Shown in pieces: positions 1 through 12,749 of a stretch of 64,000 nt of DNA. Under the pieces are notes generated by a model that saw only the letters and a program-made list of their open reading frames with translations, was not told the origin of the DNA and searched no databases. The position numbers and the translations under genes are program-made. Position 1 is the first letter of the stretch, and every line of letters begins with the position of its first letter. Source of the stretch: Eupeodes corollae (Eukaryota > Arthropoda > Insecta > Diptera > Syrphidae); the NCBI RefSeq assembly GCF_945859685.1, contig NC_079149.1, forward strand, positions 85,055,073 to 85,119,072, in the 5' to 3' direction.

Positions 1-444
1 TTCTCATATTTTGTTTTGTTGTAATTATTGGAGTGCTAAATCCTTTATTGTTTATTTGATATAAATTATGTAAACCTGACATTTTAAATGCATTGCAAGT
101 TTCGAAAAGTACAAGTGTCCCTACCATTTTCTTTAAAACATTAATAGGCCGCCCCATTGGCATTTCATGATGTGTCAATTCACTGTTCCAGCTAAAATAC
201 ATTTTCTTCATAGATCTTACTTCTAAGAGGAGTAAACTTTAACCTAATATGAATAAATGATTTGTTTAAAAATATTTTATGTAACGGCTTATAGTTTTCA
301 AAAAAGTTTCCGATCTGTGCTAAAATTAAAAATTGCATTTTCATGTCGCAGGATACCAGAATTGGTATAGGGTATCTTAAAGGGAATAGGAACCTCTTCC
401 CACATTAAAAATCAAAGAGTAGCCTTTCATCAAAGAGTTACATA
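1..444. other. Flanking AT-rich sequence, no gene seen
   Basis: No open frame or repeat that I recognise. The stretch ends at the TA dinucleotide (443-444) that forms the left target duplication of the Tc1-like element. Confidence 0.5.
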
Positions 445-1668
445 CAGTCTGTTACATAAGAGCGTGGTCACTGTTAAATAATAACAACAATTGATTTTTC
501 AAAAAATTCGCAAATTTATTGATAATTTGATCGTCAATGCAATTAACTCACTAGTAACTTTAATCTCGTGCATTGTCAATTATAGCCTATCACTGTCGGG
601 GCATACTTTCCACTAGTTTTTCCGCATATTCTACCAAAAAAGACCTCCAAATATTTCGAATTTGTCGAGAAAGTTGATCTAAATTGCATGGCTTCCGTCT
701 GCGAAACTGCATTTTCATCAGAGCCCACATATTTTCTATGAGATTTTCATCCGGTGACTGAGATGGCGAATCTAAAGTGAGAACTTCGTTTTGCGCCTTC
801 CACACGCTACACGCTCGACTCCGATGTTTTGGATCTAGTCCTCTTGAAGGATCCAGCATTCATTTTTCTTAATATACCATTGCTTAGCAGAAGGTAACAA
901 AGCCTTTTAATATATTTTATTCATTTTTTCAGCATTTAAATTCCCGGTAAATAAGAACAAAGTACCGAAACCTGTGTTTGAGAAGCACCCCCAACCATGG
1001 ACCTTGACGGGGTGTTTAACAGTCCGTTGAAGCATCCTACTCGTGGAGGTTGTCCAGGCGTGTTTGATGCTCGAAAATGCCCAGAAGGAGCATTCATCAG
1101 AAAAAATTACGTTGCTCCAATCGCGGTCCAAGTTTTCCTTCTCCCATTCCACTCGTTTTTCAACGTGTTTTGCACTCAACATTGGTTTTTCCAAAGTACT
1201 GCGATACTTCAGTTTATTGGCAAGCAAGTGCCTGCAAATCGTTCCGTACGATATGTCAACACTTTTTGGTTTCAATTTCACAGCAGCTTCACGTAAAATT
1301 AAAGTTGGATCTTTCGAGAACAATGTGAGAATATTTGTTTCGTCTTTTTTGAGACTTTGCGTGATCAGGAAAATCATCAACGTTAACGACCTTTTTATAG
1401 CGACTTATACACTTGCTAAAGAACTGCTTCGACTTTCCCATATATTTCGTAGCAGCAGTTTGCGTTAATTTGGGTCCTTTTTATGCAAACATAGAAAAAT
1501 TGCCTGAATGCAACAGCACTCAATTGAAAACTAAATTTGACAGACAGCTGACTTTTTACAAAAAGCATGAAGCACCTCAGTAGGTGCCCTTTATGTCATA
1601 GAAAAAGAAATAGGACTCTGATTTTCTACCTACGTGTAATAGTGGCCACGCTCTTATGTAACAGACTG
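445..1668 (-). mobile_element. Tc1-like DNA transposon with both terminal inverted repeats
   Basis: The left end CAGTCTGTTACATAAGAGCG is repeated in inverted orientation at the right end (about 1640-1668). Both ends abut a TA dinucleotide (443-444 and 1669-1670), the target duplication expected for Tc1/mariner. The element is 1224 bp and encloses one decayed transposase frame on the - strand. Terminal inverted repeats, TA flanks, length and coding content all agree, so the boundaries are well supported. The transposase is broken, so the element is non-autonomous today. Confidence 0.88.
590..1441 (-). pseudogene. Tc1-like transposase (decayed)
   Basis: On the - strand a likely start (MGKSKQ) lies at 1441, followed by a frame holding an HTH-like part, then IFSDECSFWAFSS, which carries the first catalytic Asp. 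After a frame break, a 89-residue segment reads GLDPKHRSRAC followed by SPDENLIENMWALMK, the region of the third catalytic acid of DDE transposases. The usual QDNDPKH motif has become RGLDPKH, so the second catalytic Asp appears lost. The family's role is cut-and-paste transposition. At least one frameshift and the missing Asp make this a pseudogene. It fills most of the space between the element's inverted repeats. Confidence 0.82.
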
Positions 1669-1670
1669 TA

Positions 1671-2535
1671 TAACTTTTCTCATCTTGAAAAATGCTTGTA
1701 TTATGAATCCTTAAGTGGCTCAACATCAGCTTACTAATTATCCTATGATTCTGAAAACGCAGTTTGCAGTTGCTTAGGGTGCAGCTAGCACATGTTTTTG
1801 AAAACTTCAAATTTATATTTCTGGTATCCCAACAAGCCATACAAATATGTAGAGCAGTCAGAAATAATCAAGTTTTGTCGTTTTAATGTCTAATTTTTTT
1901 AAGGACCAGTTACTTAAACCAAATATAGATTATGGCGGATCAATAAGTAATGTTGCTTCCATGTCAGCATCACAGATGCCTGCATCTTCAACTTTTCTTA
2001 TTACTAATAAACAAGAGCTGGATAAAGATTTACACAAGGCTGATCACACTCAAGATAAATACATTCATGAAAATTAATGTTGGTTAAAGCTTTGGCATAT
2101 CGTGTTTTAACATGTCTACATTTTTTGATAAAGGAACAACCTTTGACTGAGTTAAGTTATTTTCTTATGTTTAGACTTTTGGCTCAACACGAAGCCAATT
2201 GTAGATTCCAGTTTAGAGTCACTTTGAAGGGAATGGTACGATACTAAATATTTTTTTCTTCTCACGTAATAAACACAATTACTAATTATTTCAAGGTTTT
2301 AAGCTTAAATATTTACATACTAAAGTTCTAATTTTTCTACTTCGCATATTTTATTGAAAGGGCTTATTTTTCAAACTTGCTAACTTTTTTGAATCTAATT
2401 TTATTTTAATTTGTCTGTATTTCGAATTTAAATTATTTCATTTCGAAAATTCAATTGGAAACTTTAAAACTGGAAATTTGTATTAAAATTGGCTTTATTT
2501 TGATGAAATAAAAACGTGGTCTTAAAATTTCACGC
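1671..2535. other. Intergenic AT-rich sequence
   Basis: Only a 63-codon + strand frame (1886-2077) rich in Ser, Asp and Lys occurs here. It matches nothing I know, has no splice or family signal, and is not called as a gene. Confidence 0.4.
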
Positions 2536-2539
2536 TTAA

Positions 2540-2981
2540 GCCTAGTACATACTTCCTCGTGAAGTGAACGTTCGCCAGTGGAGAAAGTGAACTTTTGACA
2601 TTGCTCACTGGTACACACTTGTGAGTACAAGTTGTGAACATTTGACGTTTCAAAAACACTCTAATGAAGACATAAAATGCTGTTTTTGAGAGGCCAACAT
2701 CGTCAACTTCATCAGTTGAATCTTCAAATAGGTATTCTATTTCATATGACACCATTTTAACTTTTTTTTTTAGAACAACGCTCAAGCAGCCACAAACTTT
2801 AAAATGCGTAAACCAAATGTCAAAGCTTCACCAACAGTTCCCGTACATTTTGCACGTGAATTGCCCGTGAACGAAAACTCTCCACTTTGTTCTCCACTCA
2901 GCTTCACGAGCAAGTTCACGGGTGAACCAAAAACTGAAATTTGTATGGGTTCACGAGATGGTTCACAAGTATGTACTAGGC
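2540..2981. mobile_element. 442-bp MITE flanked by TTAA, with 15-bp inverted ends
   Basis: GCCTAGTACATACTT at 2540-2554 is the exact inverse of 2967-2981. The ends are flanked by TTAA at 2536-2539 and 2982-2985. The interior repeats GTTCACGGG/CGTGAAC-type motifs in both orientations, as in subterminal transposase-binding repeats. The TTAA flank suggests a piggyBac-like source, but TTAA is palindromic and could also belong to longer TIRs. A short - strand acidic frame near 2760-2640 may be a remnant of an N-terminal coding part. No transposase domain is visible. Confidence 0.75.
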
Positions 2982-2985
2982 TTAA

Positions 2986-5130
2986 CAAGGTTAGCCGCAT
3001 CCCAAAATTGTAGACACAAGACACAAGTACATATGTGTATAGATATTCCCTTAAAACGGATAGTTTTCAAAGCCACGTATGGGGCGAAATTTAATCGATG
3101 AAATTTATAAAGTAGAGGTTAATCTTTAAATGAAAATTAAACAAAAAGGATTTCCCACTGCATTAATTACCTTCCTTATTTGTCTTCTTTCTAACAGTAT
3201 CTCCCCCCTGTCCACATTTTTTCAAATAAACTAATCAACAAAAACAAAAACAGCACTTGTGTTCCCTTCATTCTTAATTTTGGGTATTGCTATATTTTTG
3301 CAGCTAAAATAAAAAAAAATAAAAAATAATAATAATTTGTATTTTAAAAAAGCACGTTAATATTACGAAAATATATATTATAGGTATTTCATCTTATATA
3401 ATATACATGACAAGTGATGTTCTTAATTCTCGTCTCAACGGTAGAATTTTGAATATTCGCAAAATTGATGTTGGACTTTTGTCTAAGTAAAATTTAGACG
3501 AATGTACCTCACCGTTTTCCAGACAAATACAATACATTCATTATGTACAAAATTATTATAACTAATAGTATTTATGTGAATATTATTATATTTTTATAAT
3601 ATATTAATATATACAACACCAGTGTTTGCCAAAAGTAAAACTTACATATATTTCTCTATTTCTCTATAAACCTATCTCTGTTTCTTGAATGTGTAGGAAT
3701 GTCTAAAAGTAGGCATAAATACTCGTATATATTCGTAATTAAATATTAATTGTAGAAAAAATGCTTTCTTTTTAATTTAATTTTTAAATTTAAAATTAAG
3801 AACCGCTTCAATATATTTATATATCCATAAATTTAATTTATGTCTGGAAAAGATGGGCGACAAGCAAGTAGATGGATCGTGATGTTCATTTAAATAAAAA
3901 ACAAAATATAAATTAAGAACAAAACGCCATTTAAAGTTTGTCACATTGGTTTTGTTGATCGAGAAATACCTTATGGGCTAAATTATTTTAAAAAGTTTAG
4001 TTTTTCTTATCAAATTTTTTGCAAATAATTTAACCCACAAGTAAATACATTCACTTTACATTTGTTGGGAATTATTATTAACAAAAACTATTGGATTTCT
4101 CGGTCCTTGTCATTCTATATTATATACAAAATAAAAAAAAACTACAACAAAAACATAATGAAATTATAAAATCAAAACATGTTTCTGTATTATTGTAAGG
4201 TAATAAATAAAAAGATGAGTAGAAAGTTTTAAAAAATAATATGCGAATAGTGAAAGAAAAAAATATTAATTTATTTTTGAGATTTGTTTCTTTTATTTTT
4301 GTGATCAATGTCGCATCTGCCTTTTCTCCGTTCCCAATGAGAAAATTTTAATTTTATTTTTCTTTAATTTAAATATGGTTGTTTCGTTGCAGATTGCTAA
4401 TTAAGTATTTAATTTGTTTACTTATTTTGTCTGTGTTTTACTTTAACTTAAAAAAAAAATACAATTACAAATCTCAGGACGTATGAGGTCATGTATATTT
4501 TATTCACCTAAATTTAGAAATGTTTAATGTTTAAATAACAATAAAAAAATACATTCATTGACTACAAATATTAAATTAATTAAAATTATTACTATTATTA
4601 TTATTATTTTTAATCTTATGACATTTAATATTACAATAATTAATTATTAAAAATCAGAAATAATAAAAAGAAGCAATAAGCTGATGCTAAAAATGGTGTT
4701 TTATTTTTATTGTAAAAGAATATTCTTTAATTTATTAATATTTTTAATATTAATATTTACTGCAATGTATCTAATATTCTTTAATACCTTCTTTAGAAAT
4801 TGATTACAAGTTTTACATAACACTTTGCATTACGAGCTCACCGCTAAGCGTTTAATTAGTTATAAAAGAATTTCAAACATTTAATAGATTAAAATTCAAT
4901 TTCAAAATAAAAGAAATGTCGAAAATTATAGGTTTGAAAGAACTTTTTATAAAGTGTCTGATACAAAGTTTAATTTTGAATAGTTAGCTAGCTAGGTGGG
5001 CAGCTGTGACTTATAAAGCTCTCATCTTTAGATATTCCACGAACAACATTACGCCGTTTTTGGCACAGGGACTTACATTAAGGGGGGCTTCAGATAACAC
5101 TCTTATCTGTTTGATAAGACTTTTGGGTTA
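2986..5130. other. AT-rich intergenic stretch, no gene
   Basis: Mostly A/T homopolymer runs and short ATT-type microsatellite (for example about 4580-4612). No family-like coding frame, inverted repeat or RNA gene was seen on either strand. Confidence 0.5.
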
Positions 5131-5318
5131 GAAGGGTTGGCGTGGCATATTCGAAGAGCCTCGAATTATTTTTTGTATGGCAGGAATTGGAAGATATGTA
5201 AATGGGTGACGTTTATTTTTGACAATACAGCGCTACGTGCCACACAAGTTATGAAACAATCGATCACAGTTGGCGACAAGAACTTGTTACTAGACTATTT
5301 CCTGGACCAGATAACTTC

Positions 5319-8300
5319 CAAGCTTTCAACGTTAAGAATTTTAAGTTATAATGTTGCAGGGCTTTAAAAAAAATGTATATGTAGATTTTTTCAATTATAT
5401 AAATGAATTCGATGTTTTTGTTTTGTTTGAAACTCGTCTTAGACAACGAAGTTAATAGATTTTAAAATATGTTTACAAACTATAAATTAGAATATATACC
5501 GACTGTGAAAAGTTCCTTGCTTGAAAGGGGAAGTGGTAGGGAGCTTTATGGATATCGTAAGGAACTAGGTGGAATCCAGGTTAAATTTATTTTAATCGAA
5601 GGCACGTGCATTCTGGAGTTTAAAATCAATTATATTACTCATTATATAACACCAGGGGTGGAATCGCGTAAGGCGATAGTTGATAGTTGTTTTGATAGTC
5701 AATTTTGATTATCAACCTTTCTTTGTTCTGTGTAAAGTGATCGCTAAAACTTTACTATTTGCTGGCAGCACTTAGCCAAGTTTGGGACACTGTGTACAAA
5801 TTGCAACAGGGATAAATGTCATTTCAATCAGCTCAGTATTGATTCTGCTAAAAATACTTAATACTAGTTATAAATTAATAAAAATATTTGTTATATTTCT
5901 CAAAAAAAAAATATTCTTTTGTTGAATCTAAGGCTCAATTTTAATGAAAAGTGGGCATAGAACCGACAGCACAGTCGTTGATAAACACCCCCAAGAAGAT
6001 TTAAAGTTGCAGCCAGTTGAAGAATAGGAGCAACCGCAAAACATACACAAACGTTTCTTTGTTCAATCGAACATTTTTCAAGAATCTGAATAAATAATTT
6101 ATATACATACATAATGTAAATAACTTATTTATAAATATTCATAGAAGGTTACATAGTAACATTGGGTTAGGAAGTTCCAAGTTGCTTTATTCCTTAAGTT
6201 GATTCTCAGCAATTAAACTTTTGTGTAGTTATTTCTCGTTCTGGTGCTCTAATAGTACATTGGCATTGAAGTATACATTACTGTTCACTTATTTTTATTT
6301 TAACTTTCATATATTTTAATTTTTTTCACTAAATTTTAAATTTAAAGTGAAGCTGAAGTTCACACAAATTATCTTTCTTACAAAAAATAATCAAAATATA
6401 TGAAAGCGACACCTAAATAGCTGTCACCAACAAACCATAGTAAAAAAGTGATAGTCAATTTGATAATCACCTTACGTGGAGCAAAATCATCAATTTTGAT
6501 GGTCAACAATCAACAGTCACCTTACGCGATTCCACCCCAGTTTACCTTAGTTGTAGTCACTGGCAGCCAGATTATGATTAACTACGGGATTCCTTAAACA
6601 TTTTGGGATCATCAGATTTAATGCTTGTTGGCGATTTCAACGGAAGGATAGGCCTGTCTCAAAATATCTTTGCCTTAGGAATGGTAACACCAATGTTGCA
6701 CAAATCAAAAGATGGATCAAGTGATGCTAAAGGTGATAAGATTTTAGAGCTATCAGACCCTTGTAAAGCTATCAAGACGACTGTAAAGTTCTGAATAGAA
6801 GCTGCGGTGGTGACTCGCTTGGTGAATATACGTTTATAAGAGGTTCATCGAGTTCAGTTATCGATTATTGCTTTTTATCTGGAAACTGGCTAACACATTT
6901 AAGTGATTTTCGAGTAGCGATTAAACACTTTTCCGATCATATGCCCTTAGAAGTTCTGTTTAAGTTTTCTGGCTGCAGAGAAGAAGCTGATATTACACAA
7001 CTTGAACTAATTCCAAAATTATTATGGGATAGTCATAGTGCGATTTTTCAACAAAATTTAAATAACGAAATCGAGCTTTTAAGTGCTTCAAATGAGTGTA
7101 TAGAAAATATCAAAGTCGAAAAACTAACTGAAATGATAAAAACCCCTGCCCCAAAGTTCAACAATCTGGCTTACAGAGCCAAACAAATTAAGCAAAAGTG
7201 GTTTGATGATGAATGCAGAAAAGTAAGAAATATTTCCTTTGCATTTTTACGACTGTTTCGGAAAATGAATAACAGTTTTATACAAGCAAACTATGCAGCA
7301 GCAAATAAACATTTTAAAAACATATGCTCCGCAAAGAAAAAAGCAGATGATCTAAAAAACATAGATTTTATTAACGAAGCCAGATCGCCAACAGAATTTT
7401 GGAAAGCAGTTAAAATGGTTGTAGGAAAAAGAAATTCTATTGCAGTTAGTCTTTCTGCAGAACAGCTCACAACTCACTTTATGCAGCTGCTTAACGCAAA
7501 ACAATTCTTACCAGCCGTTCTATACGCAGCGCCTCCTTCATCTGATGTACAGTTGGACTCGCCAATATCACTGCTTGAGATAGAAGAGGTTATTTACAAA
7601 TATCGTTTGAAACTGTACACCGGAGTTCAAAAACCTACTCGTAATAACATTCAACAGAATCTTTGAGAATGCTGAAGTACCTGATAACTTCCTGAAAACA
7701 ATTATACATCCGCTTCATAAAAAAGGAGACTTCGAAGATCCAGTTAATTATAGAGGTATATCGTTTTTGAACACAACCGCCAAACTATTCACATCCGTTC
7801 TCTATGAAACGCTTACTCATTGGGTGGAAAAGAATCATATTTTGCATGACTTACAAGCTGGCTTCAGGAGAGGCTATTCGACTGTTGACCAAATATTTTC
7901 GTTGTTAAGCTTAGCAGAGATATACAAAAATAGGAATAAAAAAAACTTTATGCTTTCTTTGTCCACTTTCAAGCAGCCTTTGACTCCTTTAGAAGCACCA
8001 CGAGAAGCACTTTTCTATAAATAATATATGCTAGGGATATCATCAAAAATGATAAATGTATTGAAAGCTTTGTACCATAATAATACTGCTCGTATCTGGG
8101 ATGGAAAATGTCTTTCCGAAGATTTCGAAACAACAGTAGGAGTAAAGCAAGGTTGCGTTCAAAGCACACTACTGTTTATCTTATACATAAATGATATCAC
8201 AGATGCTGTTAAAGGTGAAATTGAGCTCCGTGAGATGAAAATTCCAGGGTTATTATTTGCAGATGACATCGTTTTCCTCGTAGAGACAGTTGAAGGCATG

Positions 8301-9216
8301 CAGCTTATGATCAACAGATTAGGAAGTTATTGTAAGAGTTGGAATCTATCTGTCAACCTGGTTAAATCTAAAATGATGATCTTAAGAAGTCGGGGGAGGA
8401 AGATATTCACGGCTGGAGAAGTGGGCGTTTAACGGACAGGAAATAGAAATCGTAAAGGAGTATAAATACCTGGGGGTGTTGATTTCATCGAATTCCAATA
8501 GGTATGAAAAAACATCTTCAAGGCAAACTAGCAGATGCAGAGCGATCTATCTGCTCTGTTTGGAACAGCTGCATAAATAAGAAGAGTATTTCACATACAT
8601 CAAAGCAAGTGATATTTTGGGCAACTGTAACAACCATTCTTCTATATTTAGCACAAGCATGGGGTTATCGACAGTTTGAAACAGTGGAGAAGTTACTTTA
8701 TTAAAAGATTTTTTAGAATACCCGTTTGTTCACCAAACTATATGATTCATTTGGAGACTGGTATTCCGCCTATTTGTTAGGATACTTTTAAGCTTCATTT
8801 CAACTGCATAATACGAGAATTAGCAATGCATGAGCAGAGAACACCAAAAATAGTACTTATGCACTTATTGTCGATTGAAGGAGGATGTGTCCAAGAGTGG
8901 AAAAAACTGGCATCCGAATGTGGAGTAAACCTGTTATTTACAGTTGAAGAGCAAGTGGAATCGCTAAAACCAAAATTTTATGAATTGCTTAAGAAAAAAA
9001 GGAAACCGAATGTACCATAAATTTATGGAAGAAGCTCAGAATTCGCAGTACAGGTTGTATTATAGCAAATTGGACCACTACTTAAATGAAAGAACATACT
9101 TTTTAGCTAACATTCTACATTCTACGGAATTAATAAGTACAATATTTCGATTAAGGGGTGAATTATTGAACCTCAATTTCATACCTTGGATGTACAATGT
9201 ACATATGTATTTACTG
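5319..9216 (+). pseudogene. LINE ORF2 (endonuclease-reverse transcriptase), broken
   Basis: Endonuclease signatures appear in order: LSYNVAGL (about 5340), LFETRL with its catalytic Glu (about 5425), VGDFNGRIG (about 6625) and FSDHMPL with the SDH triad (about 6935). Then come a 241-residue linker frame (6941-7666), reverse-transcriptase motifs around QAGFRRGYSTVDQI (about 7855), GVKQGC (about 8140) and LLFADDIVFLV (about 8255), and a C-terminal Cys-poor domain to 9216. The product would nick DNA and reverse-transcribe its RNA. Several frameshifts and stops (for example after 5365, 7666 and 8024) plus the inserted TIR element destroy the frame. Confidence 0.8.
5653..6540. mobile_element. TIR element inserted in LINE endonuclease region
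   Basis: GGGGTGGAATCGCGTAAGG at about 5655 recurs inverted at about 6520-6538 (CCTTACGCGATTCCACCCC, one difference just inside). Inside each end lie further GATAGT/GATTATCAAC and TTGATAATC/GTTGATTGTTGACC motifs in opposite orientation. The LINE frame is endonuclease on both sides, so this is an insertion. The CAGGGGTGG start is hAT-like, but I find no convincing 8-bp target duplication. There is no transposase frame, so it is non-autonomous. Confidence 0.72.
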
Positions 9217-9225
9217 TAAAGGATT

Positions 9226-9558
9226 TGATGTCGATCTTATTCTTCTTCTCTCTCTCTCAATAAGTTAGGGTTTTTACTCTTGTCCAATCTACTCTCTTCT
9301 AAGCTCACGTAAGAAGTGTTATTTAACAATATAAACAGTTCAATGCTATACATTTGTGCCTTTTTTATAATTTCATTAAAAAAGTTTTATTTAAATTTAT
9401 AAAATTTAATTTATTCTTTCTAATATCAATCTCTCATAATCAGCTGTTTATGTTGAATATGTGTGAGGATTGCAAATAATAGCGTTTAAGCACCGACTTT
9501 TAAACGCCAAGAAAGTGACTCAAATCAAAAAATGACAATTGTCGTTTAGGAAAGGCTC
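9226..9558. other. Spacer with short CT-rich tract
   Basis: A short TCTTCTTCTCTCTCTCTC tract at about 9240-9258 follows the LINE. Nothing else is recognised. Confidence 0.4.
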
Positions 9559-11215
9559 CAGCGTTACTACTTCTCAAAAAAAGTGGAAGTAGATTTTAGG
9601 AAAAAAGTGAAGTAGATTGAGAAAAATGGAAGTAGATTTCAAAAATTTACTTTTTCATATTATTTTACATATTTTTAAATTACATTATTTCAATAAAAAA
9701 ATAGAAAACAAATTAATTACCTATTTAAGGCTTCATAATCATATACTTCAATATGTTAATGTAACATTTCTTAAATTAAATCTTGGTTGTTAGCAACGAA
9801 AAAGCAAAGATTGGGCTCGTGTTGGTCATATCAAATGACTTTAGAATGTTTTATTGCAAAGGACGGGTTTTTCAAGAAATAGTTATTGTAATCGCAATAC
9901 AATTTTATTACATCAACAAATCTTTTATCTTTGTTTTTGGACAACTTGAAAATATCTTTTCATATTGAAAACAAACTATCAAATCCAAAATTGATTGAGG
10001 GCTCAACTTAAAACATTAACAAACAGAAAAAAAATATGCACGCATGAACTCGCTCATGTGTTCAAAAATGTCTGTGTAAAACTATTTCCTGTATTGAATT
10101 AAAACGTACCTGCAAAAAATTTTGTTTTCAAAAATGTAAATGCCATTTGATTTCTCAAGAAAAAATAGTTGTTTTTTTAAATTTGCGTTTGAAAATCGTT
10201 TTTGAATTTTAGTTTAATAATATTTTTGGTATATAATTTTGAACTTATTATTAAACGCCTGGCATTTCAATTTTGTAAAAAATGATAACCCATCTTCAAG
10301 AAATCAAATTTCGAAAAAATAAGAATTGCTTTTAAATCAAAAATAAAAACAATGATATTTTTGGCAGAAAAAAATAGTTTAGTTGTTGAGAAAACTTAAA
10401 AACAAAATAACGGTTCTATCTGGGATGGGATAGCCTTTATATATTTTTTATATTGAAAGAAGCTAAACTAAGAACACAAATTTTAGCAAGAATTTAAAAA
10501 AATTATCGATTTTTGACCGTACAAATTTGTATTGAAACTACTGTTATTTTTAGTTTGAAAAAATCGGGGACCACTTTTTTCGTGTTCTCTACCATCGTTA
10601 TATCCTGTTCAATTGAAATCTCGAATTCGAGTTTGTTTACGAATGCAAAGCTTGCCATACAGGCCCTATATGTATGATAGATAAAGATATTTACAAAATC
10701 AAACTACATATATACATTTTTTATTGGGAGATCGATAAGCTTTGAAAGTGTTGTTAAGGATAAGGAAACAATAAATAATTTTCGTCTATTGAAAAGTGTA
10801 ACGATGAGAATTAGGGCATTATTTTCTAAAATCAAGTCGTTGTTATTAAAATACGGCCTAGACATTTTCAACAGCAATTTTGACGGGAAATTATGATAAA
10901 GGGGTTTCTAAGCACATGTATGTCGAAAATGACAAAAGGGTTACACTAGAATACATTAGAAAAGACGTAACTTCACTGCAAATGCAAATACTCAAGCGAT
11001 TTTTAATTCTCTACAAAGTTTTAAGACTACAGACTGAGAGAAAAAAGGAGTAGATTCAGTCGATTTTAATTAAAATTGAAGTAGGTAAAAAACCAGATAT
11101 TGAAAATGAAGTAGATTTCAATATTTTGATGATGGTGCGAAGTAGGAAGTAGATTTTAAATTTATTTGAAAAAAAGAAGTAGATCTACTTCAATTGAAGT
11201 AAAGTGGTAACGCTG
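9559..11215. mobile_element. Non-autonomous TIR element with GAAGTAGATT subterminal repeats
   Basis: The left end CAGCGTTACTACTT is matched in inverse by GTGGTAACGCTG at 11204-11215. Directly inside both ends are several copies of GAAGTAGATT or its close variants (9586-9640; 11075-11195). The flanks share GGCTC (9554-9558; 11216-11220). CAGCG ends recall hAT elements, but a 5-bp rather than 8-bp flank repeat leaves the superfamily open. The interior is AT-rich without a transposase. It contains a repeat (about 10540-10690) also seen at 46060-46300 and, inverted, near 47510-47600. Confidence 0.68.
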
Positions 11216-12115
11216 GGCTCCTGTTCCAATAAGGGTGAATTTTTCAAGAATGGAATTCGGGAAGTTATCAAGGACCCAGGTGTGCAAGTTTGTTAAGGAT
11301 ACACTTATGCAAATATTTTGCATTTGTACACACAAAAAGCTATGAAATTTTGACGAAACAGAATACAAGTGAAAAACTAGATATTTATATTTTATTAATG
11401 AATACATTGCTCTTGAACATCGTTAGCTTTTTAAAATGAATCATTATCAGTTGTACTACGAAAACCCGCTAAATATTTTACCCGCAGTTAGTTTGTTCGC
11501 CAGCAATCTGGATTGATTTCATATAAATTGAATTGTACCACTATTACATACTTATTATAAAATAAAATGGGTTTTTCTTGGCACTTTTTCCGTTACTTTT
11601 TTAATACCCACATTTAGGTACTGTAAAACTTGGTAAGTAAACACATCCTTTTTTTTATTTAATTGTTATTTATTTCACCTACGAGTAACAAGCTCCGAAG
11701 ATGACTTTAGAATTATTTAGGTAAATAAAGTTAACATCAATCAATAATTAAATTAAAGGCTTATAAATAAGTACAATAAATCATTTTTGAATTTTACATT
11801 GGAAAATGAAAGATCATGATGTCTATTTATTTCATTGAACTCCCTAACTGATCTTGAAATTGGTTCATTCATTCCGTAGTTTGTTCTATGTCTAGACAGT
11901 TATCTTTTTATTTATAATGGTAGCATATATGGTAGCACATAATATCACGCACTAAAATTATATCATGAACAGTTCTTCGAGATTTGAGCATCTGCAGACC
12001 TAAAAGGCTTTGCCTGGCTAGGGAGTTTGGACAGAAATTCCGATGCATTTATAATAAAACACATACATACCTTATAAAACGATTTTGGATCTTTTGAATT
12101 CTATCGGAAAATAGT
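11216..12115. other. Intergenic, no gene recognised
   Basis: An 81-codon - strand frame (11162-11407) starts inside the neighbouring TIR element and has no family features. The rest is AT-rich sequence with no signal that I can support. Confidence 0.4.
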
Positions 12116-12117
12116 TG

Positions 12118-12640
12118 TTAGTTAGGTTTCCAGATGACATCAGCATAATCCAAAATAGATTTTACTAAAGTTGTATAGGGCGCAACAAAGGTGTAGGGGT
12201 AAGAAAAATCAGTTGAATTTCTTTTTAAAAATCCTAGCATTGAGTTACATAGCTTTGGCGACGATGGCATCAATATGAGGAACAAAAGAAAATTCGTGAT
12301 TGAATGTAACATTGTAACCCATAGATCTTTAACTTTAAAAGTTCTTTGAAGGTGGCTGGATCCTAGAGAATAACGAAACTCTTAAATAAAATTTATAAAT
12401 AGCAAAGGACCAAGATGACTACCTTGAGGGACACGGAAGTATATTCCTCTATTTTTACTTCTTGCACTTTACTAATTAGCAATGAGCCAAATACTTCAAG
12501 CTTAGGAAGCAATATGTATGTATATTGTGGACATACAGAATCAAAGGCTTTGCTAAAGTCAGTATAAATAGCATCAACTTGGCTTTGGGTTTCAATCGAT
12601 TTAACAACGAAAGAAGAAAAACAACCAAAATTAGTAATGG
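12118..12640 (-). mobile_element. Jockey-like LINE fragment 1 (reverse transcriptase)
   Basis: Read on the - strand, the piece shows VDAIYTDFSKAFDS (RT motif A, about 12580-12540), then FRVPQGSHLGPLLF (about 12450-12400). After a deletion it shows LGFLKRNSTDFSYPY and LVKSILDYADVIW (about 12230-12125), the post-RT region of Jockey-clade ORF2. It is internally deleted and carries stops. A related fragment lies immediately upstream in the same orientation (13319-14650). Confidence 0.75.
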
Positions 12641-12749
12641 TATTTTAGACACTAATCATTTAATCACCCCTATCACAGAGTCCCTCGTAGCGAGACCCCG
12701 AAAATTTACATCATAAGCCCCGAACAGAATCCAAAAAGCATTGCCGCAC

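Larger units (their letters stand above)
5257..9225 (+). mobile_element. Decayed AP-endonuclease LINE (family A, copy 1)
   Basis: A non-LTR retrotransposon remnant in sense orientation. It runs from an endonuclease start near 5319 through reverse transcriptase to a C-terminal region near 9200. A second, antisense copy of similar protein sequence lies at about 21.5-24.5 kb; both share motifs such as STVDQI/STVDNI and the IFRLRGE/HLRGQI region. The clade is not resolved; a CR1/L2/Jockey-like position is possible. Copy 1 is split by the 888-bp TIR element at 5653-6540. Confidence 0.78.

Noticed and set aside
4570..4640. CRISPR-like direct repeats
   Set aside because: Only an ATT microsatellite and poly(A/T) runs are present, in a eukaryotic context.
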